The notes under the pieces: generated by a model
Told to the model about the DNA's origin: nothing
The model's database searches: none
Seen by the model: the letters and a program-made list of their open reading frames with translations, nothing else
Shown here: positions 37,079 through 46,862 of the stretch, piece after piece
Numbering within the stretch: the stretch's first letter is position 1
How the letters are laid out: each line of letters starts with the position of its first letter
Source of the DNA: CAYXTI01 sp964468495
Lineage (GTDB): Bacteria; Pseudomonadota; Alphaproteobacteria; Rickettsiales; Rickettsiaceae
Length of the DNA stretch: 64,000 bases
NCBI GenBank assembly: GCA_964468495.1
Contig: CAYXTI010000012.1
Location: 18,894-82,893, forward strand
Direction of reading: 5' to 3'
Made by a program: the position numbers and the translations under genes

Positions 37079-37627
37079 ATGTATATTAATAAAAATATTC
37101 CAAACTACTTAACAATAATGAGAATATTTGCTATTCCTATTATAATAATGACATTTTATTTTCAAGATTCAAAATTTGCTCATCAGTTAAGTGGTGTAAT
37201 CTTTGCATTAGCTAGTGCAACTGATTTTATTGATGGATATTTAGCTCGTAAATTTAATATTATTTCTCTATTTGGACGTATGTTTGATCCTATAGCAGAT
37301 AAATTATTAGTAGGATGCGTTATTCTTATGTTAGTAAAAGATGGAAGAGCTGATGAAATACCATCTTTATTAATATTAGCAAGAGAATTAACTGTTGCAG
37401 GACTACGTGAATTTCTAGCACGGATAAAAGTAAGTATCCCAGTAACTAGAATGGCTAAAACAAAAACTACTTTACAAATGACTGCTATTACTATGTTATT
37501 AATTGGATCTAAAGGATCAGGCATAGCTTACCTTGACATCATAGGTTATGCTTTACTATGGATTTCAGCGATTATAACATTAATAACTGGATATTATTAT
37601 CTTCAAGCCAGCATCAAGTATCTATAG
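37079..37627 (+). CDS. pgsA: CDP-diacylglycerol-glycerol-3-phosphate 3-phosphatidyltransferase
   Basis: PgsA makes phosphatidylglycerophosphate, the first step to phosphatidylglycerol and cardiolipin, in the inner membrane. The 182-residue product has the CDP-alcohol phosphotransferase motif D-G-x2-A-R-x8-G-x3-D-x3-D in [27 protein letters not shown] (begins at about residue 48) and several membrane helices. Length is normal. An [10 protein letters not shown] start is characteristic of the enzyme. It converges with the FliD-like gene. Confidence 0.95.
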   Translation: MYINKNIPNYLTIMRIFAIPIIIMTFYFQDSKFAHQLSGVIFALASATDFIDGYLARKFNIISLFGRMFDPIADKLLVGCVILMLVKDGRADEIPSLLILARELTVAGLREFLARIKVSIPVTRMAKTKTTLQMTAITMLLIGSKGSGIAYLDIIGYALLWISAIITLITGYYYLQASIKYL

Positions 37628-37646
37628 CTTATTGGCTTGACTTATC

Positions 37647-37670
37647 TAATTACTGATTTTTTAGTAATTA
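37647..37670. terminator. Hairpin between convergent pgsA and FliD-like genes
   Basis: Arms TAATTACT (37647-37654) and AGTAATTA (37663-37670) are perfect complements around the loop GATTTTTT. It is 20 nt after the pgsA stop and 25 nt from the minus-strand gene's stop, suited to ending both transcripts. Confidence 0.45.
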
Positions 37671-37694
37671 TAAATTTATACTCTACGAAAACAT

Positions 37695-39398
37695 TTAAAT
37701 CTTTTTTCCTAGAATATTTTTTGCTAAATCATGAGCACTGTTTATTGAAAAATCTGCTTTTAACTTTGCTAACTTTAATTTTTCTTGTTCATTTAAATGT
37801 TTTCTATTATCCATGTCTTGTAATTTTCTTATATCATCTTTCTTTTTAGTTAACAAATAGCTTTCATTTTGTGTATTCTTAATAAAATCATTTATTGAAT
37901 CATATGATTTCCTTAATAACTGAATATGAGTAGATAATCCTGAAAATAATGAGTTATCATCCTCAAGATAAAACAAATTAGTAAAATTAGTAAAATTAGT
38001 ACCATTAATAGCATCTGCATTATAAGAATAATCAAAACTTAAATCAGATAACAAACCATTAAATATAACTTTTGATGTTTCATTATCATATAATGCAGTA
38101 AATTCTTCTCCACAAAAAATAGCCTTTATAACAACATCATTATTATTATGTCTAACTTGTAGCTTTAACCCACTAATATTAATATTACCGCTATAGGTAA
38201 TATTATCTATTTTTCCAATATTATTATTGTTATAATCATTTTTAACCTTAAGGTTTCTATTATAAATATTACTTGAGTTTTTGAGCAAATCAAAAGTATG
38301 ATTAAAATCTTCTCTCATAAAGAGTAAAAATTGATTAATTATATTCAAATTATAAAAATCTAGATTTTTAATAGCAAAATCTTCATTAATAAGCTGATTT
38401 AATTTTTGCTCTGCATTAGCAATTTCATATTTATTTTTTAAATCCCTTGTTACCTCAAGAGTTTGGTATTGTCCCTCCGTATTTTGATTTTTTACTGTTA
38501 AATCTACTCCAGGAAAAATATCTTTAAACGAATTATTAAAACTAGTAATACAATAATCGTTTTCACTATTATTAGATGATAACACTGCTATCTCTGCATT
38601 AGATCCTTGACAATCAGAAAATGTTGATTTAATTGTTCCATTATTTTGATCATGCTCATCCTGATTAAAATTAAATGATACTTTGATAGTTTGATCTGCT
38701 CCAGTATTTTTACTAAATATCTTTATAAAAGATCTATCATTGAATTTATCATAAATATATTCACAACCAAAACTATTAGTATTACTTTTTATAGCATTAG
38801 CAACTTTTGTAAAAATACTATTAGATCCATCTTGACTATCTATAGAAATTTCTATTTTCTTAGCATTAAGAGTAAGAATTATCTGTCCTTGAATTTTTAA
38901 TGGTTTATTATCTATACCTATTTTTTTCAATGATTGATCATTATCACCATAAAATAATACCTCAGCTCTTCTAGCTAATTTATTAACTTTTACTTTATAA
39001 CCATCTATATATTCATTAAAACCTTCAGTATAGACATACTGTTTAGTATCACTGGAATCTTGATTATAGACCATAATTTTTTTATCTAGATTAACTATTT
39101 TTCCAGACTCATCGGTAATTTGCAACAAAGTACCTATCTGTTTTAAATAATCACTATAATAAGATAATTGCTCTGCCTTTCTATCAATATCAACCTCTAT
39201 AGACTCTACATCTCTATCATAAGATTGTTGCTTGTTATTAAATTCTGTAACTTTCCTAGTATATACAGAATCAACTAACGCATTAATCATATCTAGTTTC
39301 ATAAGGATACTAACCTGCTTATAAATTAATAATGCAAACCTAAAATAACAATAAACTGTAGCAAAAAATATACCAAAAATGATAAAGCAACCTACCAT
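37695..39398 (-). CDS. FliD-like (flagellar filament cap-like) protein
   Basis: The 567-residue product resembles FliD, the pentameric cap under which flagellin polymerises. Its N-terminal LDMINALVDSVYTRKV plus coiled coil (36-95) matches the FliD D0/D1 start. About 160-245 looks like a Flagellin_IN module (IQGQIILTLNAKKIEISID, then KVANAIKSN). FPGVDLTVKN and LEVTRD (295-319) match the FliD core motif. A C-terminal coiled coil (490-567) ends like D0. The best start is probably M33 (ATG at 39302-39300), since residues 1-32 form a hydrophobic extension unusual for FliD. No flagellar gene lies in the window. It may be from a flagellated ancestor or reused as an adhesin (inference). The call rests on motifs recognised by eye. 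Confidence 0.5.
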   Translation of the reverse strand: MVGCFIIFGIFFATVYCYFRFALLIYKQVSILMKLDMINALVDSVYTRKVTEFNNKQQSYDRDVESIEVDIDRKAEQLSYYSDYLKQIGTLLQITDESGKIVNLDKKIMVYNQDSSDTKQYVYTEGFNEYIDGYKVKVNKLARRAEVLFYGDNDQSLKKIGIDNKPLKIQGQIILTLNAKKIEISIDSQDGSNSIFTKVANAIKSNTNSFGCEYIYDKFNDRSFIKIFSKNTGADQTIKVSFNFNQDEHDQNNGTIKSTFSDCQGSNAEIAVLSSNNSENDYCITSFNNSFKDIFPGVDLTVKNQNTEGQYQTLEVTRDLKNKYEIANAEQKLNQLINEDFAIKNLDFYNLNIINQFLLFMREDFNHTFDLLKNSSNIYNRNLKVKNDYNNNNIGKIDNITYSGNINISGLKLQVRHNNNDVVIKAIFCGEEFTALYDNETSKVIFNGLLSDLSFDYSYNADAINGTNFTNFTNLFYLEDDNSLFSGLSTHIQLLRKSYDSINDFIKNTQNESYLLTKKKDDIRKLQDMDNRKHLNEQEKLKLAKLKADFSINSAHDLAKNILGKKI

Positions 39399-39583
39399 AT
39401 AATTTATATTGTATCAACCAATTAAATTATATATAACTGATAAAAAACAATACAACCATATAAATTTTGATTAAATAAGAGTTATTTAATCAATTCTTGA
39501 GCTTTTTTTTCTAGGACTATTTTATAGAGCATCGATCCTTGACAATTACCTTATGCCATATATATGCTATTAACCCTTTATCA

Positions 39584-41563
39584 TCAATCTTTTCTAGATA
39601 ATAACTCTTCTTTTATTGTTAATTTATCATTATTATTCAAGATCATTCTATATACCTGTAAACTTTCTAACACCCTTTGTACATAATTCCGAGTTTCATA
39701 AAAAGGAATAGATTCTATCCAATCTATCACTTGATGTGCGTCATTCATAATCCTTGGATCTCCATACAATTTCAGCCATCTTTCTACGTGCGATATGCTA
39801 GCATTATAAGATGCAATAGTAAGAATATAAGAGCCTTTTAAAGCCTGTAAAAGATGTTTTAAATGGTAAGTACCAATTTTAACATTAAATTTAGGATTAG
39901 ATATCAACCAATTAACATCAAATACACTATTTATAGTTTTAGCTGTATTTAATGCTGTATTCTCAATTAATTGCATTAGCCCTAAAGCCCCTGCAATACT
40001 TTTTGCATCATTATTAAATTGCGACTCATTTCTAATAATACTATACATTAAAGCAGATTCTACATTTATTTCAAAATCTTGATAAGGTATTGGATAAGAA
40101 TGCTCTTTTGCTATAAATATATTTTTTTGTAAAGCTTGTTGAGCGCATACCACTTTATGATAAACATTATCATGATTAAGAATATTATAAATAATAGACA
40201 ATACTTGATGATTTAATTTTGCTTGCTCTATTACAGCCTGTAAATATATTGCTCCTAATTTACTATCTCCATATTTAGATACAATAATTGCTGCTTGAAC
40301 TATTTCATTATTATTTATATAACTATCAACTTGGTCTTTTGCTAAATTTACAAAAGTAGTTTCTGGAAAAAAAGGAATTCTTTTGAAATTCAATTCTACT
40401 GCAGCAGCTACCTGACCATAAAACAAATAAGGATATTTTGTTGCAGCTTCAAAAAATAAAGAATAAGATTTTTCTTTGTCACCTAAAGCATTATAAGCCC
40501 TCCCGAGCCAATATAAACCTCGTGATTTAGAAATAGGAGTTGTTACAACCTTATTAAATTTTTCAAAATGCTTTATTGCTAAACTAGGCTTATTCAAAAA
40601 TCGAAGAGCAATCCAGCCAGATAAAAACTCTATTTGACTCACACCAAGTCTTGATATTGCATGATAACTACTAGCTATCTTATAAGCATCATAATAGTTC
40701 TGTTTAGTAATAAATTCTCTCATAATATACATTTGTATTTTTAAAAATCGATCATCTTTTTCTCTAGAAAAATCAACTAATTTAATTAATGAAAGAATTT
40801 TTTTAGCTGAAGGAGGATTATTTTTACAATAATTTAAATAATGATATATTAAACTATTAGTTTGATATTGTTTTAGCACTTTACCATATAAATATAAAGC
40901 ATTATCACTTTTTTTAATTAAAGCTATTTGAGCCTCAAATAGCGTTTTATACTTATCACTTACTAAACTAAAACAATCTATGGCTTCATTAAAATCATTA
41001 TTTAAAATTAAGTGCTCTATTTTTTTTATATGATCTTCATGAGATAAAAACTGATTAAATTTTTTATAATAATGTTGTTTTTCTTGTAATGAATCAAACT
41101 CTCCAAATATCCACCCTTGCTTTATTATTTTTATTAAAAGGTTATAATCCTTTATAGTATTCGCAGCAGCTAAAGCATAAAATTTATAACCTTTAGCTGT
41201 AAGAGGACGATATTTTTCGAACCATTTTATGATTAATTGTTGATCTGAATTATCATTCAACAAATTTTCAGCCCTTATTCTTAATAAAGTAAACTGCGGC
41301 CATCTACTATTATTAAATAAAAATTGGACTATTTCTTCATAACTCACTAATAAATAGCTATCATCAAGAAATTTCTGGGACTGCACAATTTTATACAAAA
41401 TCTTATAATTTTTAGATAAAGATTCGCATTCTTCCCAATTTTTTTGATTTATTAAATCAAAAACATCTTTAATTTTATCTGTTTCTGCAAATAGCGAAGA
41501 GGAAAAAGATAAAAACAACACTAACAAAAAAAATTGCTTTAAAAGGTTCATATAAATACTCAT
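39584..41563 (-). CDS. slt: Soluble lytic murein transglycosylase (Slt70-like)
   Basis: A periplasmic enzyme that cleaves glycan strands to 1,6-anhydroMurNAc ends. The 659-residue product has a signal peptide (about 5-26, FLLVLFLSFSSSLFA), a long alpha-solenoid of helical repeats up to about 490, and the C-terminal goose-lysozyme-like domain with catalytic E513 in SIIRNESQFN, then GALGLMQL, and ASYNAS with a W ahead of a final FYETRNYVQRV. The layout is that of Slt70 and the length is normal. Its upstream region faces fabD, which is divergent. Confidence 0.92.
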   Translation of the reverse strand: MSIYMNLLKQFFLLVLFLSFSSSLFAETDKIKDVFDLINQKNWEECESLSKNYKILYKIVQSQKFLDDSYLLVSYEEIVQFLFNNSRWPQFTLLRIRAENLLNDNSDQQLIIKWFEKYRPLTAKGYKFYALAAANTIKDYNLLIKIIKQGWIFGEFDSLQEKQHYYKKFNQFLSHEDHIKKIEHLILNNDFNEAIDCFSLVSDKYKTLFEAQIALIKKSDNALYLYGKVLKQYQTNSLIYHYLNYCKNNPPSAKKILSLIKLVDFSREKDDRFLKIQMYIMREFITKQNYYDAYKIASSYHAISRLGVSQIEFLSGWIALRFLNKPSLAIKHFEKFNKVVTTPISKSRGLYWLGRAYNALGDKEKSYSLFFEAATKYPYLFYGQVAAAVELNFKRIPFFPETTFVNLAKDQVDSYINNNEIVQAAIIVSKYGDSKLGAIYLQAVIEQAKLNHQVLSIIYNILNHDNVYHKVVCAQQALQKNIFIAKEHSYPIPYQDFEINVESALMYSIIRNESQFNNDAKSIAGALGLMQLIENTALNTAKTINSVFDVNWLISNPKFNVKIGTYHLKHLLQALKGSYILTIASYNASISHVERWLKLYGDPRIMNDAHQVIDWIESIPFYETRNYVQRVLESLQVYRMILNNNDKLTIKEELLSRKD

Positions 41564-41665
41564 TAAAAAGCCATAAAATATTTATGGTAGAAATATTTTT
41601 AATATTACTTATAATTCTATAGAAAGTTAAAAAAAATGTAAGTACTTTAATTAATAAATTTTATT

Positions 41666-42628
41666 ATGATAAAAAATATTAGTAGAGCATTTGTTTTTCC
41701 TGGGCAAGGATCTCAGATAATAGGAATGGGAGTAGATTTTTTTCAAGAATTTTCTACAGCAAAATTAATATTTCAGAATATAGATGAAATAACTCAAAAA
41801 AACTTAAGCAATATTATCTTTAATGGTCCTGCTGAAGAGTTAATTTTAACTACTAATACCCAACCAGCATTAATGGCTACATCAATAGCAATACTAAAAG
41901 TCATATTAGAACAATCAAATAAAAAAATAAATCAACTATGCAGTTATGTAGCTGGTCATTCTCTAGGAGAATACAGTGCATTATGCGCTAGTGAAGCAAT
42001 ATCACTTACTGATACTACCAAATTATTAATGGTTAGATCATCAGCTATGGAAAATGCTTGTAAAGAAACTAATGGTAGTATGGCAGCATGTCTTGGAATT
42101 GATGTTAGTAATATAAATGATTTAATAAAAAAATACTCAGATAAAAATAACCAAATATGTCAAATAGCTAATGATAACGTGCTTGGACAAATAGTTATTA
42201 GTGGTCACAATAAAACAGTTAATGAAATAGTTGATGATATTAACAAACAAGGCTATAAAGCAATTAAATTAAATGTTAGTGGTGCATTTCATTCAAATCT
42301 TATGAAACCAGCTGTTTACCCTATGACTAAGATACTCAAAAAAACAAATATAGTAGCTCCAATAGTGCCATTAATAGCTAATGTTAATGCTGCATTAGTT
42401 AATGATCCAATAACAATAGAAAAAAATTTAATTGCACAAATTTATAGTACAGTAAAATGGCGTCAAACTATGGATAAATTAGAATCTTTTGGAATTAATG
42501 AATTAGTAGAAATAGGCTCTCTTAATGTTTTATCATCCATTGCAAAACGAGTAAAACCTAGAAATTTTAAAATAAAAAACATATCAAACATAAAAGAAAT
42601 GGAGCAATTTATAGAATCTATTATATAA
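41666..42628 (+). CDS. fabD: Malonyl-CoA:ACP transacylase FabD
   Basis: FabD loads malonyl groups onto ACP for type II fatty acid synthesis. The 320-residue product has the opening FVFPGQGSQIIGMG, the nucleophile elbow GHSLGEYSAL with S99, a conserved arginine ahead of the methionine in LLMVRSSAM, and the histidine in VSGAFHSNLM. Length is normal. A 12-bp A/T inverted repeat directly after the stop codon (42628-42660) may act as a terminator but lacks a T-run. fabI lies in the same window at 57381. Confidence 0.95.
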   Translation: MIKNISRAFVFPGQGSQIIGMGVDFFQEFSTAKLIFQNIDEITQKNLSNIIFNGPAEELILTTNTQPALMATSIAILKVILEQSNKKINQLCSYVAGHSLGEYSALCASEAISLTDTTKLLMVRSSAMENACKETNGSMAACLGIDVSNINDLIKKYSDKNNQICQIANDNVLGQIVISGHNKTVNEIVDDINKQGYKAIKLNVSGAFHSNLMKPAVYPMTKILKKTNIVAPIVPLIANVNAALVNDPITIEKNLIAQIYSTVKWRQTMDKLESFGINELVEIGSLNVLSSIAKRVKPRNFKIKNISNIKEMEQFIESII

Positions 42629-42758
42629 AATTAAAATTTTATTAAACAAAAATTTAATTTGATAAAATGCTAAATCCTACTCTAGCTTATTTTAGATTTT
42701 AGTTATTGATAATATTAATAAATAGAAGAAAAATTATGATAAATTACTATAACTTCAA

Positions 42759-44282
42759 ATGCAATTTAATATTTATATTATGCTACGCTCAGGCATAGTT
42801 GTTGCTAGCTTAACATTCTTATCAAGATGCTTTGGTTTAATAAGAGAGTTATTTATAGCAGCATTATTTGGTTCTAGTAATATAGCAGATTGCATTAACA
42901 TTGCCTTTAAATTCCCCAATTTATTTCGTAGAATATTTGGAGAAGGAGCTTTATCTGCCACTTTTATACCTATTTTTAGTAAAAAACTGCAAGAATCAGT
43001 AAAAGAAGCTAAAATTTTTAGTGGAACTATTTTTTTATTACTACTAATTATTTTAATATTATTAATAATAATTATACAAATTATAATGCCATATATTATG
43101 ATAATTATTGCTCCGGGATTCTTACAAGATAATGAGAAATATAATTTAGCATTAATACTCTCCAGAATCACTAGTCCATATTTATTATTCATTTCGCTTA
43201 CATCATTATTTGGAGGTATGCTAAATTCAATCAATAAATTTGCTGCTTTTGCATGTACCCCTATAATTATGAACATATCAGTAATACTATTTACCATAAT
43301 ACTTAAAAAAAACTTATCTGCACATTACTCTATTGCAATATCCTTAGTAATTTCAGGAATACTACAATTAATTTTTACTTATTACTGTTTATTAAGAGCA
43401 AAATTACACTTTCCTTTAATATTTAATCCTAAAAATAAAGAAGTAAAATTACTAATAAAAAACATGATGCCTACAATGATGAGCTATGGTACTCAACAAC
43501 TAAATTTATTCATATCTCAATCAATAGCGAGTTTTTTACCAGGTGCTATATCAATTTTAGCTTATGCAGAAAGATTATATCAATTCCCTTTAGCGATAAT
43601 AGGAGTAACATTTAGCACAATATTACTCCCTGAACTATCGCGTATTTATAAAAATAATGATCATAAAGCAGCCAATGATCTACAAAATAAGGCTATAAAG
43701 ATTGCATTATCTATTACAATTCCAGCTATGTGTGGCTTAATTATGCTAGCAAAACCAATAATTCATGTTATCTATGAACGAGGCTTATTTAGTGTAGAAG
43801 ATACAATTAATACTAGTAATACATTAATTATATTTGCCTTCGGACTTCCTGCCTTTATTTTATCTAAGATATTAATACCAATTTTTCATGCAAATCTTGA
43901 TAGTATCACTCCTTTAAAAATCACATTATATTCTTTCTTACTAAATGCTGTTTTAAATGTAGTACTCTTATTCCCTTTTAAATATATAGGTATTGCAGTA
44001 GGATTCTCTACAACTTCATGGTGCACTATTTGGTGGCTAAATAAATGTACAAAAAAATATGGTAACTTTACTATTACTAAAAGTACAAAAATATTTATAG
44101 CAAAAATATTATTAAACTCAATAATAATGTCAATCTTTCTATTGCTGATTCGGTACTATTATCATCAGCTATTTTTTTCTACTATTTTTTTTATTAAGTT
44201 ATGTTTTTTACTACTAACAATAGTAAGTGCTATAGTTATATTTACTTCTATATCTCTGATACAGAACTTACACAAATTGTAA
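42759..44282 (+). CDS. murJ: Lipid II flippase MurJ
   Basis: MurJ flips lipid II across the inner membrane. The 507-residue product has about fourteen hydrophobic helices and the MurJ markers LTFLSRCFGLIRELFIAALFG, the DCINIAFKFPNLFRRIFGEGALSATFIPIF block that carries the essential arginines, and a conserved PLAIIGVTFSTILLPELSR. The start at codon 8 (ATG at 42780, MLRSGIVV) is closer to the family than the first methionine. A possible intrinsic terminator follows at 44343. Confidence 0.94.
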   Translation: MQFNIYIMLRSGIVVASLTFLSRCFGLIRELFIAALFGSSNIADCINIAFKFPNLFRRIFGEGALSATFIPIFSKKLQESVKEAKIFSGTIFLLLLIILILLIIIIQIIMPYIMIIIAPGFLQDNEKYNLALILSRITSPYLLFISLTSLFGGMLNSINKFAAFACTPIIMNISVILFTIILKKNLSAHYSIAISLVISGILQLIFTYYCLLRAKLHFPLIFNPKNKEVKLLIKNMMPTMMSYGTQQLNLFISQSIASFLPGAISILAYAERLYQFPLAIIGVTFSTILLPELSRIYKNNDHKAANDLQNKAIKIALSITIPAMCGLIMLAKPIIHVIYERGLFSVEDTINTSNTLIIFAFGLPAFILSKILIPIFHANLDSITPLKITLYSFLLNAVLNVVLLFPFKYIGIAVGFSTTSWCTIWWLNKCTKKYGNFTITKSTKIFIAKILLNSIIMSIFLLLIRYYYHQLFFSTIFFIKLCFLLLTIVSAIVIFTSISLIQNLHKL

Positions 44283-44342
44283 GCAAGACTAGTACTAATT
44301 AACTCTTTTAAAAAATTAATACAAAATTATAACATATAATTT

Positions 44343-44371
44343 ATTACAACAATTTAAATTGTAATTTTTTT
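44343..44371 (+). terminator. Intrinsic terminator candidate after murJ
   Basis: Arms ATTACAA (44343-44349) and TTGTAAT (44359-44365) are perfect complements around a 9-nt loop and are followed at once by a run of six or seven T. It lies 60 nt after the murJ stop and before rpmG, the clearest terminator-like shape in the window. Confidence 0.6.
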
Positions 44372-44471
44372 ACATTACTTTATTTTATGCTTGACTAATT
44401 TAACCTCTACATTTATTTTATAAGCTGAAATAATTAATATACAAGCAATGACTTAAGGGAATTATCATATT

Positions 44472-44645
44472 GTGGCTAAGAAAAAAAATAAAAGTTTTTT
44501 GGTAAAGTTAAGTAGTACAGCAGGTACTGGCTATTATTTAATAAAAAAGCGTAACCCTAAAACCATGCCTGAAAAGCTATCTTTTCGAAAGTATGATCCT
44601 AAAATACGTAAACATGTAAAATTTCAGGAAATAAAAATGAAATAG
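44472..44645 (+). CDS. rpmG: Ribosomal protein bL33 (GTG start)
   Basis: A 57-residue protein read from GTG at 44472, with AAGGGA 11-16 nt upstream. It begins [17 protein letters not shown] and continues [18 protein letters not shown] and [15 protein letters not shown], the full pattern of bacterial L33. It has no zinc-binding cysteines, so it is the cysteine-free form. It binds near the E site of the 50S subunit. The gene is short and stands alone between murJ and rpsP. Confidence 0.95.
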   Translation: MAKKKNKSFLVKLSSTAGTGYYLIKKRNPKTMPEKLSFRKYDPKIRKHVKFQEIKMK

Positions 44646-44773
44646 ATAATAATTAGATCTAAGGTCATGTTATAGGCAGCTATGCTTAACAAAAATCATA
44701 TATAAAATATAGTACTTCTAAATAAACAGATAAAATAATTATATAAACTAAATATTAATATTAGATAGCACTT

Positions 44774-45115
44774 ATGGCAGTAAAAATCAGGTTAGCAAGA
44801 ATTGGGTCTAAAAAATCTCCATTTTATAGAATAATTATTGCTGATTCTAGGTCACCTCGTGACGGTGCTTTTATTGAAAAAGTTGGAACATACAATCCTT
44901 TATTAGCAAAAGATAATAATGCACGTATAGTATTACAGAAGAACAGAATAAAACACTGGTTATCATTAGGAGCTCAACCAACAGATATAGTAGCAAAATT
45001 TATTAAAACAGCTGAAATAGGATTGCCACTATCTATTTCTAAAAAAATTAATATAAAAACTAAATCCCAGACAATAAAATCACCTAAAAAAATGAAAAAG
45101 CTTGAAACTAATTGA
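44774..45115 (+). CDS. rpsP: Ribosomal protein bS16
   Basis: bS16 is needed for 30S assembly at the body of 16S rRNA. The 113-residue product has the family's start [19 protein letters not shown], then [21 protein letters not shown] and the [21 protein letters not shown] segment (here [15 protein letters not shown]), and a lysine-rich tail of about 25 residues that varies between species. Unlike many bacteria, rimM and trmD do not follow. Confidence 0.96.
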   Translation: MAVKIRLARIGSKKSPFYRIIIADSRSPRDGAFIEKVGTYNPLLAKDNNARIVLQKNRIKHWLSLGAQPTDIVAKFIKTAEIGLPLSISKKINIKTKSQTIKSPKKMKKLETN

Positions 45116-45329
45116 TAAAAATTAAACACATATTGATATCAAAGTATGTTTTTTATTAATGGTAATAATGCTATTATTATATATATAATAATATAGTTAT
45201 ATAAAAACTAACAAAATTTTTATTATAAAATAATAGTAATATAAAGATTAAATAAAAGGCTATGCTATAAAGCTATTAGCTGAACCTTATTAAGGAACAA
45301 TCTACTATATTTTTGTTTTATAAAAAAAA

Positions 45330-45404
45330 GCCGGATTAGCTCAGCGGTAGAGCAACCGCCTTGTAAGCGGTAGGTCGTCAGTTCGAAACCGACATCCGGC
45401 ACCA
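45330..45404 (+). tRNA. tRNA-Thr (anticodon UGU)
   Basis: A complete cloverleaf can be drawn: acceptor stem GCCGGAT with ATCCGGC, D arm AGCTCAGCGGTAGAGC, anticodon stem ACCGC/GCGGT with loop CTTGTAA (anticodon TGT, threonine), and T loop TTCGAAA. The discriminator is A at 45401 and CCA at 45402-45404 is encoded. The T stem GTCAG/CCGAC has one A-C mismatch at its fourth pair. The gene is in a 414-nt spacer between rpsP and hemA and has no tRNA neighbour. Confidence 0.97.
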
Positions 45405-45530
45405 CTACTAGACAACTAATATATCTTATTGCTGATGGGTATCTGATAAGAAATTTCACTTACTAATTTATAATATAAAAATATTTTTTAATATAATTGT
45501 TATTATTAAGTAATATTTACTACTTATACT

Positions 45531-46796
45531 TTATGCTACTTTTAACATTAAACTAGTAATTCCTAATGTGGAAAATACATCATCTAAAGCTATAACTAAA
45601 TCTTTGATCATCTTATCAGTATGATATGGTGTAGGAGTAATGCGTAACCTTTCAGTATAAACAGGTACTGTAGGGAAATTGATATGTTGAATAAAAATAT
45701 TATGTCTTTCTAATAACATTTCTGATATTAATCTAACTTTTTTTGCATCTCCTATAATAATTGGAATAATATGGCTTTCATTAGAAGAAGAGATAAACCC
45801 ACCTTTAAGTAAGGCTTTCTTGACCTTATCTACTACAATTTTATGACTATGACGTTTTTTATCATTATATTTTAAATATTTAATACTAGCACTAGCTGCT
45901 GCAGTAACAACAGGAGGAAGTGAGGTAGTAAAAATAAAGCCCTTAGCTGTCAATTTTATAGCATCAATTAATTCATAATTTGCAGCAATATAACCTCCTA
46001 AACTTCCAAAAGCCTTAGCAAAAGTCCCTTGGATAATATCGATATTATCCACTACACCCATCATATCAGCAATACCTGCTCCTCTTTTTCCATACAACCC
46101 TACACTATGTACTTCATCTATATAAGTCATTGCATTATACTTCTTAGCTAATTGACATATTTTATCAATAGGAGATATTATCCCATCCATAGAATATATA
46201 GATTCAAAAACAATAATTTTAGGCTGATTAATATCAACTGATTTTAATAAAGATTCTAAATCATTTAAATTAACATGTTTATATACTAATTTATTTGCTC
46301 TAGAATGTTTAATCCCTGAGATAATAGAAGCATGATTCATTTCATCTGAAAAAAAAGTAATATTAGGAATGATTCTTGCAATTGCATCTAAAGTAGCTTC
46401 ATTTGATACATATCCAGAAGTAAATGTTAATGCTGCCTCTTTTCCATGCAAATCTGCTATTTCTTCTTCTAACTGACAGATAGAATAATTATTTCCTCCA
46501 ATATTTCTAGTTCCTCCTGATCCAATACCATAGCCCATTAATGCTAACTTTGCTGCATTTAATACTTTTGGATGTTGACTCATTCCTAAGTAATCATTCA
46601 TACACCAAATAGTAATATTTTTTTTACCTTCTTTCCAGTATGCTTTTGAAACATTATTTTTTAACTTTTCTAATGTAATAAATGAACGATATCTATTTTC
46701 TTTTTTTATTAAATTAACTTGATTTTGAAAATATTTACTATAATTAATCATGAAAAGATCTTTAAAATTAGTTGAATTATCATTAAATACACTCAT
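45531..46796 (-). CDS. hemA: 5-aminolevulinate synthase HemA (ALAS)
   Basis: ALAS condenses glycine and succinyl-CoA, the first step of haem synthesis in alphaproteobacteria and mitochondria; it needs PLP. The 421-residue product has [61 protein letters not shown] and the PLP lysine in [14 protein letters not shown] (K261). A start at codon 16 (ATG at 46751, MINYSKYF) matches the length of known family N-termini better than codon 1 at 46796. A decayed copy of this 5' region is found at 48428-48579. It follows tRNA-Thr in the reverse sense. Confidence 0.95.
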   Translation of the reverse strand: MSVFNDNSTNFKDLFMINYSKYFQNQVNLIKKENRYRSFITLEKLKNNVSKAYWKEGKKNITIWCMNDYLGMSQHPKVLNAAKLALMGYGIGSGGTRNIGGNNYSICQLEEEIADLHGKEAALTFTSGYVSNEATLDAIARIIPNITFFSDEMNHASIISGIKHSRANKLVYKHVNLNDLESLLKSVDINQPKIIVFESIYSMDGIISPIDKICQLAKKYNAMTYIDEVHSVGLYGKRGAGIADMMGVVDNIDIIQGTFAKAFGSLGGYIAANYELIDAIKLTAKGFIFTTSLPPVVTAAASASIKYLKYNDKKRHSHKIVVDKVKKALLKGGFISSSNESHIIPIIIGDAKKVRLISEMLLERHNIFIQHINFPTVPVYTERLRITPTPYHTDKMIKDLVIALDDVFSTLGITSLMLKVA

Positions 46797-46862
46797 TCAA
46801 TATTTAATACAAGAAGTTTATATTTTGGTTATAAAATTTTAATTTTTAAACATAATAATTAT

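Noticed and set aside
37637..37849. A 70-codon plus-strand hydrophobic frame after pgsA
   Set aside because: It overlaps the 3' end of the FliD-like gene in antisense; its hydrophobicity is what the complement of A+T-rich lysine codons gives.
39539..39567. A plus-strand TTGACA with TATATG at 16 nt
   Set aside because: No plus-strand gene follows for 2 kb; it lies past the slt stop and would only give antisense RNA. Probably chance.
45265..45459. A minus-strand 64-codon frame across the tRNA gene
   Set aside because: It is antisense to tRNA-Thr; the GFELTTYRLQGG-like peptide arises from the conserved tRNA sequence and is a known kind of false gene.
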